From contig NZ_JABDSR010000002.1 of NCBI RefSeq assembly GCF_012976305.1, positions 1 to 64,000 on the forward strand: a DNA stretch of 64,000 nucleotides, written 5' to 3'. A program made the position numbers and the translations under genes. Source of the DNA: Peptoniphilus faecalis. GTDB taxonomy: Bacteria > Bacillota > Clostridia > Tissierellales > Peptoniphilaceae. The notes under the pieces are model-generated. The model was not told where the DNA came from, did not search any database, and saw nothing but the letters and a program-made list of their open reading frames with translations. Below are positions 34,884-44,490 of the stretch, piece after piece (within the stretch, counting starts at the first letter, position 1; the number at the start of each line of letters is the position of its first letter).

Positions 34884-35627
34884 TTAATTTTTTTTACAAG
34901 AATTAACAAAGAGCTTAAAAATCTCTAAGTAAAGATTATCATCTTCAAACATCATTTCGGGATGAAATTGAGTTGCAACAATAAATTTTTTATTATCCAT
35001 TTGAATGGATTCACAGAGTCCATCTCTACTTTCGGCTATTGATTTTAAATTATTTCCCAGTTTTTCAATACCTTGATGGTGAAAAGAGTTGACTCCTATT
35101 TTTGTTTTTTGAAAAGCCTCATAAAGAAGAGAGTATTTTTCAATATTAATGTAATGAGATACTAGAGATTTATAACTATTAGCAGCAGAGTGGTCTAAAA
35201 ATTTATCTGTATTAATATGTCTATATAATGTTCCGCCTTGAACTACATTTAAAACTTGCAAGCCTCTACAAATTCCAAGAAGAGGCAAATCTTTTTCTAT
35301 ACAAGATTTTGTCAAATAAAAATCTGACTCGTCCCTAATTTTCAATACTCTGCCTACTTTTGAGTTATTATCCTTGTTGTATAAAAGAGGATTAACATCA
35401 TTTCCGCCAGATACTAAAATTCCATCACACAAGTTTATAATTGAATCTAAGTATTCAGTATCATAAGTTGGAGTAATTATTATAGGTATTCCACCAGCAT
35501 GATTTATTGCTTTGGAATAGTCTATAGCTAAAGCAGAATAAGCTTGTCCTATTGCACCAAGGCCCAAATTCATAAAAAACTTATCGTCATCAATATAATT
35601 TGCAGTTATTCCTATAATTGGTTTCAT
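34884..35627 (-). CDS. Peptidase C26 (gamma-glutamyl-GABA hydrolase-like)
   Basis: A 247-residue class I glutamine amidotransferase-fold hydrolase. The nucleophile cysteine is in LGICRGLQVLN (about residue 120), and the His-Glu pair is in TQFHPEM near the end. It also has GITANYIDD at the start and GILVSGGNDVNPLLY. The PuuD-type family removes glutamate from gamma-glutamyl compounds. It overlaps the upstream AgcS symporter by four bases (ATGA), so hydrolase and transporter act together, perhaps on gamma-glutamyl-alanine or -glycine-type compounds (inference). Confidence 0.85.
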   Translation of the reverse strand: MKPIIGITANYIDDDKFFMNLGLGAIGQAYSALAIDYSKAINHAGGIPIIITPTYDTEYLDSIINLCDGILVSGGNDVNPLLYNKDNNSKVGRVLKIRDESDFYLTKSCIEKDLPLLGICRGLQVLNVVQGGTLYRHINTDKFLDHSAANSYKSLVSHYINIEKYSLLYEAFQKTKIGVNSFHHQGIEKLGNNLKSIAESRDGLCESIQMDNKKFIVATQFHPEMMFEDDNLYLEIFKLFVNSCKKN

Positions 35628-36991
35628 ATTTCACCTCTATCAATTTTATCAAAAAATTCTTTGGTTTCTTTTCCTATTGTTTTACCTAAAATTAATATAG
35701 CAGTCATATTAATTAAAATTATGAATGCATTACCAAAATCAGCAATTTGCATAAGTTTTGTAACACCAAAAACTCCACCTATACCCATAAACAAGAAAAA
35801 TACTAACTGAACAATTTTTCCGGCTTTTTTTCCGAATAAACTTGTAGTTTGGTTTTCTATAAAGAAAGCAAAGCTTAGCACTGTTGAAAAAGCAAACAAA
35901 ACAATTGCCACAGTAATCAAGATTGTACCAAAAGTTCCTAAAGAATCAGAGAATGCATGTTGTGCTAGAACGCCAGATTCTTCTATAGTGTAATTTTTCC
36001 AAGCGCCTGAGCTTAAGATTGCAAGCGCAGAAAATGTACAGACAACTATCGTGCTGAAAAAAACTTCAAATACGCCCCAAATACCTTGTTCAACAGGATA
36101 TTTAACATCAGCTTGTCCATGAACTATGGATTGAATACCATTGCCTGAGTCATTTGAATACATGCCTCTAGCGACTCCCCAACGAATTGTCATAGAAGCA
36201 GCAGATCCTGCAAATCCACCGATAGCAGAATGCCCTGTAAAAGCGTATTTAAATATTGAAATTATAGATGGGATGAAGTTATCTATATGAATTATAATCA
36301 TAAGAGTACAGGCTATAATATAAATTGTTGCCATTATAGGAACAAGTTTTTCTGTAAAATTAACTATTCTACTGACACCACCATAAACAATAAAAACCAC
36401 AAAAATTATAGCTATAGCAGTTGAAATAAATCTAGACACGTGAATATGCTCCATGGAGTCAGTAATTGCTCCAGTATGTACGCCAGCTGCTATAAGTAAT
36501 ACAACTATTAAGCTTATTACATATCCAATAGATAAGAATTTAGCTAAGGTTCTATTCTTCACGCCTTTAGCGATATAATTATAAGGTCCAGCACTATATT
36601 CTCCATCTTCACGAATTTCTCTAAACTTAAGGGAGGCTACTACCTCAGAAAACTTTATTCCCATGGCAATCAATCCAACAATCCACATCCAGAAAATAGC
36701 ACCAGGTCCTCCATAAGCGATGGCAATTCCAATGCCAACAATATTTCCAGTTCCTAAAGTTGCAGCTAAAGCTGCAGAAACAGCTTGAAAACCAGAGACG
36801 CCGCCACTGGCTCCAGATTTTTTCATAGATCCTATAGTATTTTTCATTATGTATTTAAATCTGGTAAATTGAATACCTCTAATTTGAATGCCTATATAAA
36901 TTCCAGAAACTGATAAAAAGATTAGCATAGGCCATCCCCAAATCCAATTAGCAAAGCCAATCATCAAATTATAAATCGTTTTCAAAAACAT
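35624..36991 (-). CDS. Alanine/glycine:cation symporter
   Basis: A 455-residue AgcS-family transporter with about eleven helices. Recognisable segments are FQAVSAALAATLGTGNIVGIGIAIAYGGPGAIFWMWIVG, the GGVSRIVNFTEKLVPIMA loop, SAASMTIRWGVARGMYSNDSGNG and FGNAFIILINM. It imports alanine or glycine with Na+ or H+. AGGAGG lies before the ATG. The downstream C26 hydrolase gene is translationally coupled, and a MerR-type gene precedes it on the same strand. Confidence 0.9.
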   Translation of the reverse strand: MFLKTIYNLMIGFANWIWGWPMLIFLSVSGIYIGIQIRGIQFTRFKYIMKNTIGSMKKSGASGGVSGFQAVSAALAATLGTGNIVGIGIAIAYGGPGAIFWMWIVGLIAMGIKFSEVVASLKFREIREDGEYSAGPYNYIAKGVKNRTLAKFLSIGYVISLIVVLLIAAGVHTGAITDSMEHIHVSRFISTAIAIIFVVFIVYGGVSRIVNFTEKLVPIMATIYIIACTLMIIIHIDNFIPSIISIFKYAFTGHSAIGGFAGSAASMTIRWGVARGMYSNDSGNGIQSIVHGQADVKYPVEQGIWGVFEVFFSTIVVCTFSALAILSSGAWKNYTIEESGVLAQHAFSDSLGTFGTILITVAIVLFAFSTVLSFAFFIENQTTSLFGKKAGKIVQLVFFLFMGIGGVFGVTKLMQIADFGNAFIILINMTAILILGKTIGKETKEFFDKIDRGEI

Positions 36992-37145
36992 TCCTCCTTT
37001 TATAAATAACTTTACCTAAAGTATAGTATAGGAGTTAAGGTCTTTGTCAACAATAAAATAAATTATTTCAAACAGATTTGAAAACACTTTCTCAAAAGCA
37101 TATAATTGTTGTTGCTTGGTAGCATTTTGAGGAGTTAGCTCAATA

Positions 37146-38384
37146 TTATTTTTTGACTGCTTTAAATATTGAGTGAGTCATAAGTTCGCCTTTTTTGTGA
37201 CACTCAAAGGAATGTTTTTTTGCATAAGCATCAACTTTTTCTATATCTTTAAAATAATAACTACTAAATGTATTTTTTAAATTTAATATAAAATCATCTT
37301 TATTGTATAAATTATCTGAAGATTCAGGATACTTTATTTTTAAATTTTTTAATGATTCGCAATTATTTTTATATGATTGATAAGCACCAATAATTGAACC
37401 TCCTTTAGCAATATATTTATTAATGTGTTGAAAATAGTTTTCTTTTTTATATAGTTGATGTTCATTACAGCTAAATAGAGATATGACTATATCTACTGAG
37501 TTGTTTTTAATTGGATATTTTAATGAATCATCAGCTATTAATATTATATTTGGTTGATTTAATATCTTAGATAGTTGACTTTTGTAGTTAATTAAAACCT
37601 CTTCAAACTTATCAATTAATATTATAGTAAAGTTATTTTTAAAATATTTTAAATTATTGTAAAGAAATGAAAATCCGTTTATATTGGTTTCCATAATAAT
37701 TTTATTCTCTAAATCTATTTCGTTAAGATATTTTGAAATGTAATTTCCAATTTTATTTAAAGATTTATAATATATTGCGGGCATATTTAAATATAGGTCT
37801 CTATTTACATCGGGTGTGTCGTATTGATTTTCATATATATTGCCAGTTCTAACAATTCCATCAACTATCTTCATTTCATAACCACAAGAACACTTTAAAT
37901 TAGCATTAAATATATATTTTGAATTAATTGTTGCATTTTCAACTATAAAAAGGTTATTACAAATGGGACAAGATAAAATGTTTAGTTTATCTATAGGAAA
38001 TCCAAAGATTTCATTTGAATTTTTTGTACCACTTTTATAACTTATTCTACTTATTTCATTGGTAATTAAGTGTTTCTTCTTTACAAGGATGGAAATATTG
38101 TCATCAATTTCTTTTTTCTTATTTAAAAGTCTATTTAAATGCTCATTTTGAATTCTTTCTTCAGTATTATTAGACCAATTCCATAGCGATAATATTGAAA
38201 CTATTTCATCTAACGAAAAGTTCATATCTTGATAAAGTTTAATAATTTCAATATCTTCAACATTTTTTCTATTAAAAGAAAATCTTTTATTTTTTTTATC
38301 TGGATATATTAAACCTTTTTCTATGTAGTAGTAAATTGTATCTTTTGATAAACCTGTAATTTCTGAAAATTTTCCTGTTCTCAT
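37146..38384 (-). CDS. MerR regulator fused to zinc ribbon and degenerate methyltransferase domain
   Basis: A 412-residue fusion. Residues 1-70 are a MerR winged helix (GKFSEITGLSKDTIYYYIEKGLI). A coiled helix follows to about 125. A zinc ribbon follows (SCPICNN...KCSCGYEM, two cysteine pairs) of the kind found in front of RlmA-type rRNA methyltransferases. About 230 residues resemble a class I methyltransferase. Its SAM loop lacks the usual GxGxG (IIMETNINGFSFLYNN), while the acidic strand (SVDIVISLFSCNEHQL) is kept. It may sense SAM or another ligand rather than methylate (inference). The start at 38384 follows AAAGGTGAT. It may control the AgcS/C26 pair beside it. Confidence 0.7.
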   Translation of the reverse strand: MRTGKFSEITGLSKDTIYYYIEKGLIYPDKKNKRFSFNRKNVEDIEIIKLYQDMNFSLDEIVSILSLWNWSNNTEERIQNEHLNRLLNKKKEIDDNISILVKKKHLITNEISRISYKSGTKNSNEIFGFPIDKLNILSCPICNNLFIVENATINSKYIFNANLKCSCGYEMKIVDGIVRTGNIYENQYDTPDVNRDLYLNMPAIYYKSLNKIGNYISKYLNEIDLENKIIMETNINGFSFLYNNLKYFKNNFTIILIDKFEEVLINYKSQLSKILNQPNIILIADDSLKYPIKNNSVDIVISLFSCNEHQLYKKENYFQHINKYIAKGGSIIGAYQSYKNNCESLKNLKIKYPESSDNLYNKDDFILNLKNTFSSYYFKDIEKVDAYAKKHSFECHKKGELMTHSIFKAVKK

Positions 38385-38399
38385 ATTATCACCTTTCAT

Positions 38400-38707
38400 A
38401 ATTTTTTCACAAAATAATTTTATTTAATTATATATTAAAATATAAACTATATGTATAAACAATAAAAAAGATTTTTTAAATTATATATATTTTACATTTA
38501 AGAATATAACAACGATTTATGTGTAAAGAATAATGATATCTACGATAAATAAAGGGAAATAGAAATGGATACAACAGGCTTCTTTGCAAATATAGGATCA
38601 TAGATTAATTATCCTAGATTAAATATTAAGAATTAAGGTGCGTTTTGCACTCTTTATTTTTTGATTTTAATTTATATAATTTAATATATGGGTAAAAAAA
38701 TAAATTT
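38400..38707. other. Intergenic stretch upstream of the MerR gene
   Basis: About 308 bases, extremely AT-rich up to 38520. A 12-codon frame with an upstream AAAGGGAAA (start 38564, MDTTGFFANIGS) looks like a fragment, not a gene. No strong promoter or structured RNA was recognised. Confidence 0.4.
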
Positions 38708-39475
38708 ATGAGTAAATTGAGAGATGCCATATATGGTTTTGCTGTTGCCGATGCTCTTGGCATTCCCTTTGAATTTAAAAAGAGAGAAAGTTTTTGCTGT
38801 AAGGATATGGTTGGTTTTGGGACATAGAATAAAGAAGCGGGAACTTGGTCCGATGATACTAGCCTGACTCTTGCGACTTGCAAATCTATAACGGACAAGG
38901 GATATATAGATATTGATGATAATTAGAAAGAATTTTAAAGATTGGTTATTTAATGGCAAGTTCACTGCTGACGGAGAAGTTTTTGATGTTGGTATGACAA
39001 CTAGAGAAGCTCTTGAATTGAATCGCGGTATGTCTGACTTTTACTCCAATGAAAATGGATCACTCATGAGAATTTTACCATTGCCTTTATAAATGCGAGC
39101 GATGAAAAATAAAAGAAGTTTCTAGCATTACTCATGTTCATGAAATTTCATGAAAAGCTTGCGTAGATTATGTTCATATTGCGAGGAATTTAATTAAAGG
39201 CGAAAAATTAAATGTAGGAAATAAAAGTATAGACTAAGTTAAATAGGCTGGCTTCGCATATCATACTTTGGACGCTTCTTTGTGGTGCATATTAAACACT
39301 AATAATTATAAAGATCCCTTCTAAAAGTAGTAAACCTTGGAGATGACACAGACACTACTACAGCTATTACAGGTGGACTTGCTAGAATAATTTATGGCTA
39401 TAATGCTATTCCGAGAGAGGGCATTGAAAAGTTAAAAAATAAAAAGTTAATAGATCAATGCTTATTTTGATTTGA
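38708..39475 (+). pseudogene. Decayed ADP-ribosylglycohydrolase gene
   Basis: The start (MSKLRDAIYGFAVADALGIPFEF), the metal site GTWSDDTSLTLATCKSI and, in another frame, GDDTDTTTAITGGLARIIYG belong to the DraG/ADP-ribosylglycohydrolase family, which removes ADP-ribose from proteins. Stops occur at about 38825 (TAG), 38923 (TAG) and 38936 (TAA). Several frame changes follow, and the region between about 39080 and 39320 is only loosely recognisable. The metal-binding aspartates are still visible, so decay is moderate. A complete copy may exist elsewhere in the genome. Confidence 0.85.
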
Positions 39476-39685
39476 TGAGTTGCAAATAATATTGTGACAC
39501 TTAAAGAAAACTAAGTTCATATAAAAATACTTCAATGGAGTTTGACGGTTAATACATTACATAGTTTTGTTATCAAGTTTTCTTAAAATATTTAACTGCA
39601 TTAGAAGTAAAATATTTTAATATTCTTTTTAGTTTACAATTATAATAAAAAAACTATAATGGTTTAATTCAAGTACTATATAAAA
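39476..39685. other. Intergenic stretch before the IS1182-family element
   Basis: About 210 bases without coding signal or clear structure. It follows the decayed glycohydrolase gene. Confidence 0.4.
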
Positions 39686-39763
39686 GGGGCTGTTGCAAAA
39701 GTTCCAATAAATAAAAAGACGAGGAAACATAAAAATCCTCGTCTTTTTTGATACAATGTAATC

Positions 39764-41102
39764 ATGAAAAAACAAAACGATACACTGTCATTAACTAATT
39801 TTACACTAGTTAATAACACAATTCAACTAAGATTAAACTTCAATACAGAAATATATATCCAAGATGATGTAAAACTAAGACTTGTAAAAAATATAATTGA
39901 AAGGATGAATTTATCAGAACTTAAAAAAGTCTATTCATCATATGGAAGAAAAACAGTTGTAAATCCTGTAACAATGCTCGAAATACTAATATTCTGCTAT
40001 TCAGAAGGAATATTTTCATCAAGAGAAATAGAAAAAGCTTGTAAATATGACTTAAGAATTAAATATCTACTAGATACAGAACAAGCACCTGACCATAGCA
40101 CAATAAATAGATTTAGACAAAAAATAACAGAATTAACGCCAGATTTACTTAATCAAATGGTCCAAATGTTAATAGAAGAAAATCAAATAGATCTATCAAG
40201 TATATACATAGACGGAACAAAGATAGAAGCCTATGCCAACAGATATAGCTTTGTATGGAGAGGAAGCATTGAAAAATATCAAGAAAAACTTAAAATAAAA
40301 GTCGTAAAATACTTAGGACTTAATGAAAATTCAACAGCAGAAGAAGTCCTTGAAGTAGTAATAACAGTTTTTAACCAAACGGCAAAAGAATGTGCAGATA
40401 AAAATATAGAATTTGTATATGGACAAGGAAAAAGAAAACACCAACTCCAATGAAACTACGAAAAGCTAAAAGACTGGAAAGAAAAACTCGAAAAATACAA
40501 AAAACATTTAGAAATAATGGGAGAATATAGAAATTCCTACTCAAAACAGACCATGATGCAACCTTTATGAGAATGAAAGAAGACCATATGTTAAAGGGTA
40601 AATTAAAACCATCAAACTATAAAAAATCAAAAACAAGAAAATACAAAAAAGACATGGAGTTTAGAAAGAACCTAAAATATGATGAAAAACAAGATAAATA
40701 CCTATCTCCAGATGGAAAAGAATTCATAAGATGTAAAGACAAACATACAAAAAAGAAAAGTGGATACATATCGACAACAAAGACATATAGATGCTTTGAT
40801 TGGAATACAAATGGACAAAAACAAAAGGAATATATATCAGAAACCTTTCAAAAATATAGAGAAAAATCCTTAAAAATATAACATCAAAAGAAGGAATAGA
40901 AGAAAGAATAAACAGATCGATCCAAGCAGAAGGAGCATTCTCCAAAATAAAAGATGGTTTATCCTATAATAGATTTCACCATAAGGGAAAAGCGAATGTA
41001 ATAAGTGAAATAAATCTTTTATCAATATCCTTAAACCTAAATAAATTAGCATCAAAAATAACAAAAAAAGACTTAGAAATCATAAAATACAAAGCTGCTT
41101 AA
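39764..41102 (+). pseudogene. IS1182-family transposase, broken
   Basis: The N-terminal part is intact for 229 codons: FTLVNNTIQLRLNF, YCEGIFSSREIEKACKYD-like text (here CYSEGIFSSREIEKACKYD), DHSTINRFRQKI and the catalytic aspartate in SIYIDGTKIEAYANRYSFVWRG. Lesions are TGA at 40451-40453, loss of one A in the A-run near 40545 (before DHDATFMRMKEDHM) and loss of one A near 40876 (before NITSKEGIEERINRSIQAEGAFSKIKDG). Reading across the three lesions restores a full DDE transposase of about 446 codons. The element cannot move on its own. Confidence 0.88.
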
Positions 41103-41227
41103 GAAAAAAATTTTCAAAAGTATAGCTTTATTATGTGTCCCCATTTTTAAGGGAAATTGGAAAAATCTATCTAAAATATTTTTTTAAATCGGAAAATATA
41201 ATGGCTAAATTCAAATATTTAACAAAA

Positions 41228-41276
41228 AAAGTGATATCGCAAAATAGAATTGTCTATTTTGCAACATCATCTTTTA
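41228..41276 (-). terminator. IS-end palindrome acting as possible gltS terminator
   Basis: GCAAAATAGA-ATTG-TCTATTTTGC is a perfect ten-base-pair core, flanked by AAAGTGATATC and AACATCATCTTTT as looser arms. On the minus strand it ends in a T-run and lies 37 bases after the gltS stop. It is the inverted counterpart of 28780-28830. Confidence 0.65.
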
Positions 41277-41312
41277 TTTTATAATTTTATTTTAAAAAAC
41301 AATCTTTTTAGT

Positions 41313-42512
41313 TTATAAATTAGCTGCGATATTCATCGCAATAGTTATTACAAATGAGTTTATAACATTAATAAATAAACTTCCAATTAATGGTACTAAG
41401 AAGAAAGCCTTAGGAGAATATCCATATTTCTCGCTTAAAGTATTCATGTTTGCCATGGCTGTAGGAACAGCCCCTAAACCAAATCCGCAATGACCAGCTG
41501 TTATTATACAAGCATCATAGTCACCGCCCATAAACTTAAATGTTAAAAACACTCCAAATAAAACCATTAAAATGACTTGACCAAACAGTAAAACTAACAT
41601 AGGTGTAGCAAGCTCAGCTAACTCCCATAACTTTAGTTTCATCATACTCATGGCCAAAAAGATAGATAAAGCTATTTCACCCATTAATTCCAACTCTGAA
41701 TGATGTACATGAAATCTGTTTTCATCATTATTGAGATTTAAAATAGCTGCAGATGCTAACATTCCACCTACTGAAGCTGGAAAATTTAATCCTGATAAGC
41801 TTAATAGCTTTGATAGTATTGTCCCTAATCCAATTGATATTAACATAAGATAAGCAGATTCTCTAAATCCTTTTGCAGTTATAACGTTTTCCATAGTAGA
41901 TTCAAAATCTATTATATTCTCTTCTTCACTCGCTGATTTTGTTTTTGACTTTTTCTCAATTAAAAATTTCCCAACAGGACCTCCTATTAAAGCTCCCGCC
42001 ACAAGTCCAAAAGTAGCTGCAGATAAGGTTATTGTAGTTGCCGTTTCTAAACCTAGTTTTACTAAATCTGGTGCAAATGCAGCACTAGTTCCATGTCCTC
42101 CTGTCATTGGTATAGATGCTGTGGCAACTCCAACCAATGGATCTACCCCTATTATTAATGAGCCAACAATACCCCATACATTTTGTAATATAACCAGTAA
42201 GCTTGATAAAATCAGAAACACAATCGCTGCTTTACCTGCTTTTTTAAGTAGAGGTATGCTAGCCGTAAAACCTATACTAGTATAAAAAATAAGCATGAAA
42301 AAATCACTTAAAACAAAATCAAACTTTATCATAAATGTTTCTGTTATATATCCTAAAAGAGTCATAGTTGTAAAAATAATTCCACCTACAACTGGAACAG
42401 GTATACAAAACCTCTCTAATATGTGTACTCTCTTTTTAACGAATGATCCTAATAGTAACACTAAAACCGCAATTGCTGCAGTATAAAACATGTTTAATTC
42501 AATTGTAAACAT
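41313..42512 (-). CDS. gltS: Sodium/glutamate symporter
   Basis: A 399-residue GltS-family carrier with about eleven helices. The paired pore loops are present as TASIPMTGGHGTSAAFAPDL in the first half and CIITAGHCGFGLGAVPTAMANMNTLSEKYG in the second. It imports glutamate with Na+. AAGGGAGGA precedes the ATG. It is the second gene after the M29-like protein on the same strand, with 25 bases between them. Confidence 0.92.
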   Translation of the reverse strand: MFTIELNMFYTAAIAVLVLLLGSFVKKRVHILERFCIPVPVVGGIIFTTMTLLGYITETFMIKFDFVLSDFFMLIFYTSIGFTASIPLLKKAGKAAIVFLILSSLLVILQNVWGIVGSLIIGVDPLVGVATASIPMTGGHGTSAAFAPDLVKLGLETATTITLSAATFGLVAGALIGGPVGKFLIEKKSKTKSASEEENIIDFESTMENVITAKGFRESAYLMLISIGLGTILSKLLSLSGLNFPASVGGMLASAAILNLNNDENRFHVHHSELELMGEIALSIFLAMSMMKLKLWELAELATPMLVLLFGQVILMVLFGVFLTFKFMGGDYDACIITAGHCGFGLGAVPTAMANMNTLSEKYGYSPKAFFLVPLIGSLFINVINSFVITIAMNIAANL

Positions 42513-42537
42513 AAGAATCCTCCCTTATAGTTCCCAT

Positions 42538-43506
42538 TTAAAAAGCAATTTTTCCGTCTTTTAGTATTGTTACTCCATCTGCAATAACTGTAGCTCCAGT
42601 CATTATTGCATCATAGTGACATGCTGCTTTTAAAGTTCCACCTAAATTCACACTAGTTCCAATCCCAATATGAACTGAACCGTATACACCTTCATCCTCT
42701 AACATTAAGCCAACAAAACTACAGTTTGGATTTAATCCTATACCTAGCTCTGCTATATTATAAACATTAGGATCATTCATAGATTTAAAATTATCTGATA
42801 ACATTTTTGCTTGATATCCTCCCTTTATGTCTACAATGAATCCATCAATAACTTCAAATTCAATTGGTTCTTCTAATAACCCTATTCCAATATATGGTAC
42901 GCTAGCGTCTGCTACTATTTTTCCCTGTGCTGTTCCTTCTATTGGGGATACATTAGCTTCGATTGTTGGTGCTGTTGAAAACTCTCCAGGTTCAACTATG
43001 CAATATAAAGAGTTTCCTCTTCTACCTTCAGCAGAAAAAGTTAAATCTGTTCCCAATGGAGTTGTTAGATGAACTTTTTTAGAATTTGCTAGCATACTAG
43101 CAACCTTTTTGCATAAAGGAGCTTGTTTTTCAAAATCACATTCCATACCTCCGTGAATCATCATGTCTTCGGTAAATTGCGTTAAAACAATTCCTCTACT
43201 TCCATTTTCCGTTGCTTTTTTCACAGCATTTGTATGTGTTATAGATTTGCCTACAACTGATAAAAAAGCATCTGAAGCCTTCATCGCTTCTGCAATAATT
43301 TTTGGTGGCTCATTACTATCGAACTCTCTTGGCATCATTATAGTAATTACTGGTTCAATATCTTTTCTATAAGCAGATGCAGCTATTGTCTCAGCTATAC
43401 TGATTTTGTCTGGTTCTGTAACAATTAAAAGTTTCTCTCCTCTTCTCATTTTTAAATTAACATCGATTAATTTATCCGCTATCTTTCCCATCAAAATTTT
43501 TTTCAT
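42538..43506 (-). CDS. M29-like metallo-aminopeptidase / NicX-like protein
   Basis: A 322-residue member of the leucyl aminopeptidase (M29)/2,5-dihydroxypyridine dioxygenase NicX superfamily. Features are RGEKLLIVTEP at the start, the metal-site regions ELGIGLNPNC, DEGVYGSVHIGIG and AACHYDAIM with conserved Glu, His and His-x-Asp, and the VHLTTPLGTDLTFS strand. It is shorter than true M29 enzymes (about 400 residues). NicX is an oxygenase and would make little sense in an anaerobe, so hydrolysis of a peptide-like or amide compound feeding the glutamate carrier next door seems more likely (inference). Confidence 0.65.
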   Translation of the reverse strand: MKKILMGKIADKLIDVNLKMRRGEKLLIVTEPDKISIAETIAASAYRKDIEPVITIMMPREFDSNEPPKIIAEAMKASDAFLSVVGKSITHTNAVKKATENGSRGIVLTQFTEDMMIHGGMECDFEKQAPLCKKVASMLANSKKVHLTTPLGTDLTFSAEGRRGNSLYCIVEPGEFSTAPTIEANVSPIEGTAQGKIVADASVPYIGIGLLEEPIEFEVIDGFIVDIKGGYQAKMLSDNFKSMNDPNVYNIAELGIGLNPNCSFVGLMLEDEGVYGSVHIGIGTSVNLGGTLKAACHYDAIMTGATVIADGVTILKDGKIAF

Positions 43507-43620
43507 AATAACTCCCTCTCCTCTTTTATATTTTCTATTTTCTATAGAATATTTTATCCTAAAGCTATTATATCCTTTTCTTTAAAACTTTACAATAATA
43601 AATTTAAAAACAAATAATTT

Positions 43621-43705
43621 GTTTGAAAAATTTCAAACTAAAAAAGGCAAAGAAAATAAAATTCCTCGCCTTTTTTGATACAATGTATTTATAAAAACAT
43701 ACTTC
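43621..43705. repeat. Relic of the IS1182-family left end with an extra palindrome
   Basis: AAAAAGGC...ATTCCTCGCCTTTTTTG then ATACAATGTATTTATAAAAAC matches the hairpin and transposase leader of the copy at 39686 (AAAAAGACGAGG...TCCTCGTCTTTTTTG, then ATACAATGTAATCATGAAAAA). The transposase itself is absent. A separate perfect palindrome GTTTGAAA-AA-TTTCAAAC lies at 43621-43638, just before it. The hairpin may serve as the terminator of the GntR gene. The rest of 43507-43721 is AT-rich. Confidence 0.6.
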
Positions 43706-43721
43706 GTTATTAAATATATAT

Positions 43722-44390
43722 TTAGTTAATCTTTTTCTTGTTAATTATATAATAACATCCTCTTTTTATATGGTCCTGTAAATACTTTTTAGCTTGTTCT
43801 AAATTTTTTTCTTTAAGAGCATTCAAAATATTTAAATGTTCTTCTAAAATTTCCTTTCGTCTTATTTTATCACCAGCAGAAATATTCCTATCTCTAATTA
43901 AAACATCGTTCAAGTTTCCTATTAATTCCTTTAATCGTTTATTTCCAGATTTTTCAACAATAAAATTATGCAACTTATTACTCATTTCAACATTGCTATC
44001 AATATCATTAATCTTGGTATTTTCTTCTATTTCTTCAATTAAATTATCAATTTCATCTTCAGAAATATTAGAAATTGCTAGCTCTAAAGCCAACTTCTCT
44101 AAAGCTTGCCTGCATTCATATACTTCAATTAATTCCTTTTCAGAAAATTCCTTGACATAAACTCCTTTGTATGGAATAACCTCTAGAAATCCTTCTGTAG
44201 CCAATCTTCTAAAAGTTTCTCTTACGGGAGTTGCACTTACTCCTAAAGCTTCTGCAATATCTGTCTCATTTAACTTCTGCCCAACTTCAAAAATATTATC
44301 TAAGAGCATTTGTTTTAATGATTCATAAACTTGCTGGTTTAGAGTCTTTTTATTTTTAATTTTATAATTTTTAACTTCACTTTTTTCCAT
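43722..44390 (-). CDS. GntR-family regulator with FCD domain
   Basis: A 222-residue FadR-type GntR regulator. The N-terminal winged helix (NQQVYESLKQMLLDNIFEVGQKLNETDIAEALGVSATPVRETFRRLATEGFLEVIPYKGVYV) is followed by an all-helical FCD ligand domain. The expected metal ligands of FCD proteins (Asp and several His) are only partly visible (SNKLHNFIVE, EEHLNILNAL, QDHIKRG). It lies upstream on the same strand as the M29-like gene and gltS, and probably controls their expression in response to an acid ligand (inference). Confidence 0.85.
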   Translation of the reverse strand: MEKSEVKNYKIKNKKTLNQQVYESLKQMLLDNIFEVGQKLNETDIAEALGVSATPVRETFRRLATEGFLEVIPYKGVYVKEFSEKELIEVYECRQALEKLALELAISNISEDEIDNLIEEIEENTKINDIDSNVEMSNKLHNFIVEKSGNKRLKELIGNLNDVLIRDRNISAGDKIRRKEILEEHLNILNALKEKNLEQAKKYLQDHIKRGCYYIINKKKIN

Positions 44391-44490
44391 AATGTCATAT
44401 CTCCATATAATTATTAATATTATTTATCTAATATGTATTATTATAACAAATAATATAATGTATTTTAATTACATACATGATATTCCTTAT

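Larger units (their letters stand above)
39686..41276 (+). mobile_element. IS1182-family insertion sequence, inactive
   Basis: The left end GGGGCTGTTGCAAAAGTTCC is followed by a terminator-like hairpin (AGACGAGGA/TCCTCGTCT, 39717-39748), the transposase start at 39764 and its end at 41102. A nested palindrome at 41228-41276 marks the right side. Its outer strand reads AAAAGATGATGTTGCAAAAT in reverse complement, similar to the left end. The exact right boundary is uncertain. The transposase gene is broken in three places. Confidence 0.82.

Noticed and set aside
38564-38602. A 12-codon peptide MDTTGFFANIGS
   Set aside because: Too short to support, and it lies in a stretch of decayed sequence.
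42538-43506. 2,5-dihydroxypyridine dioxygenase for nicotinate breakdown
   Set aside because: Needs oxygen and other nic genes, neither of which fits this anaerobic context.
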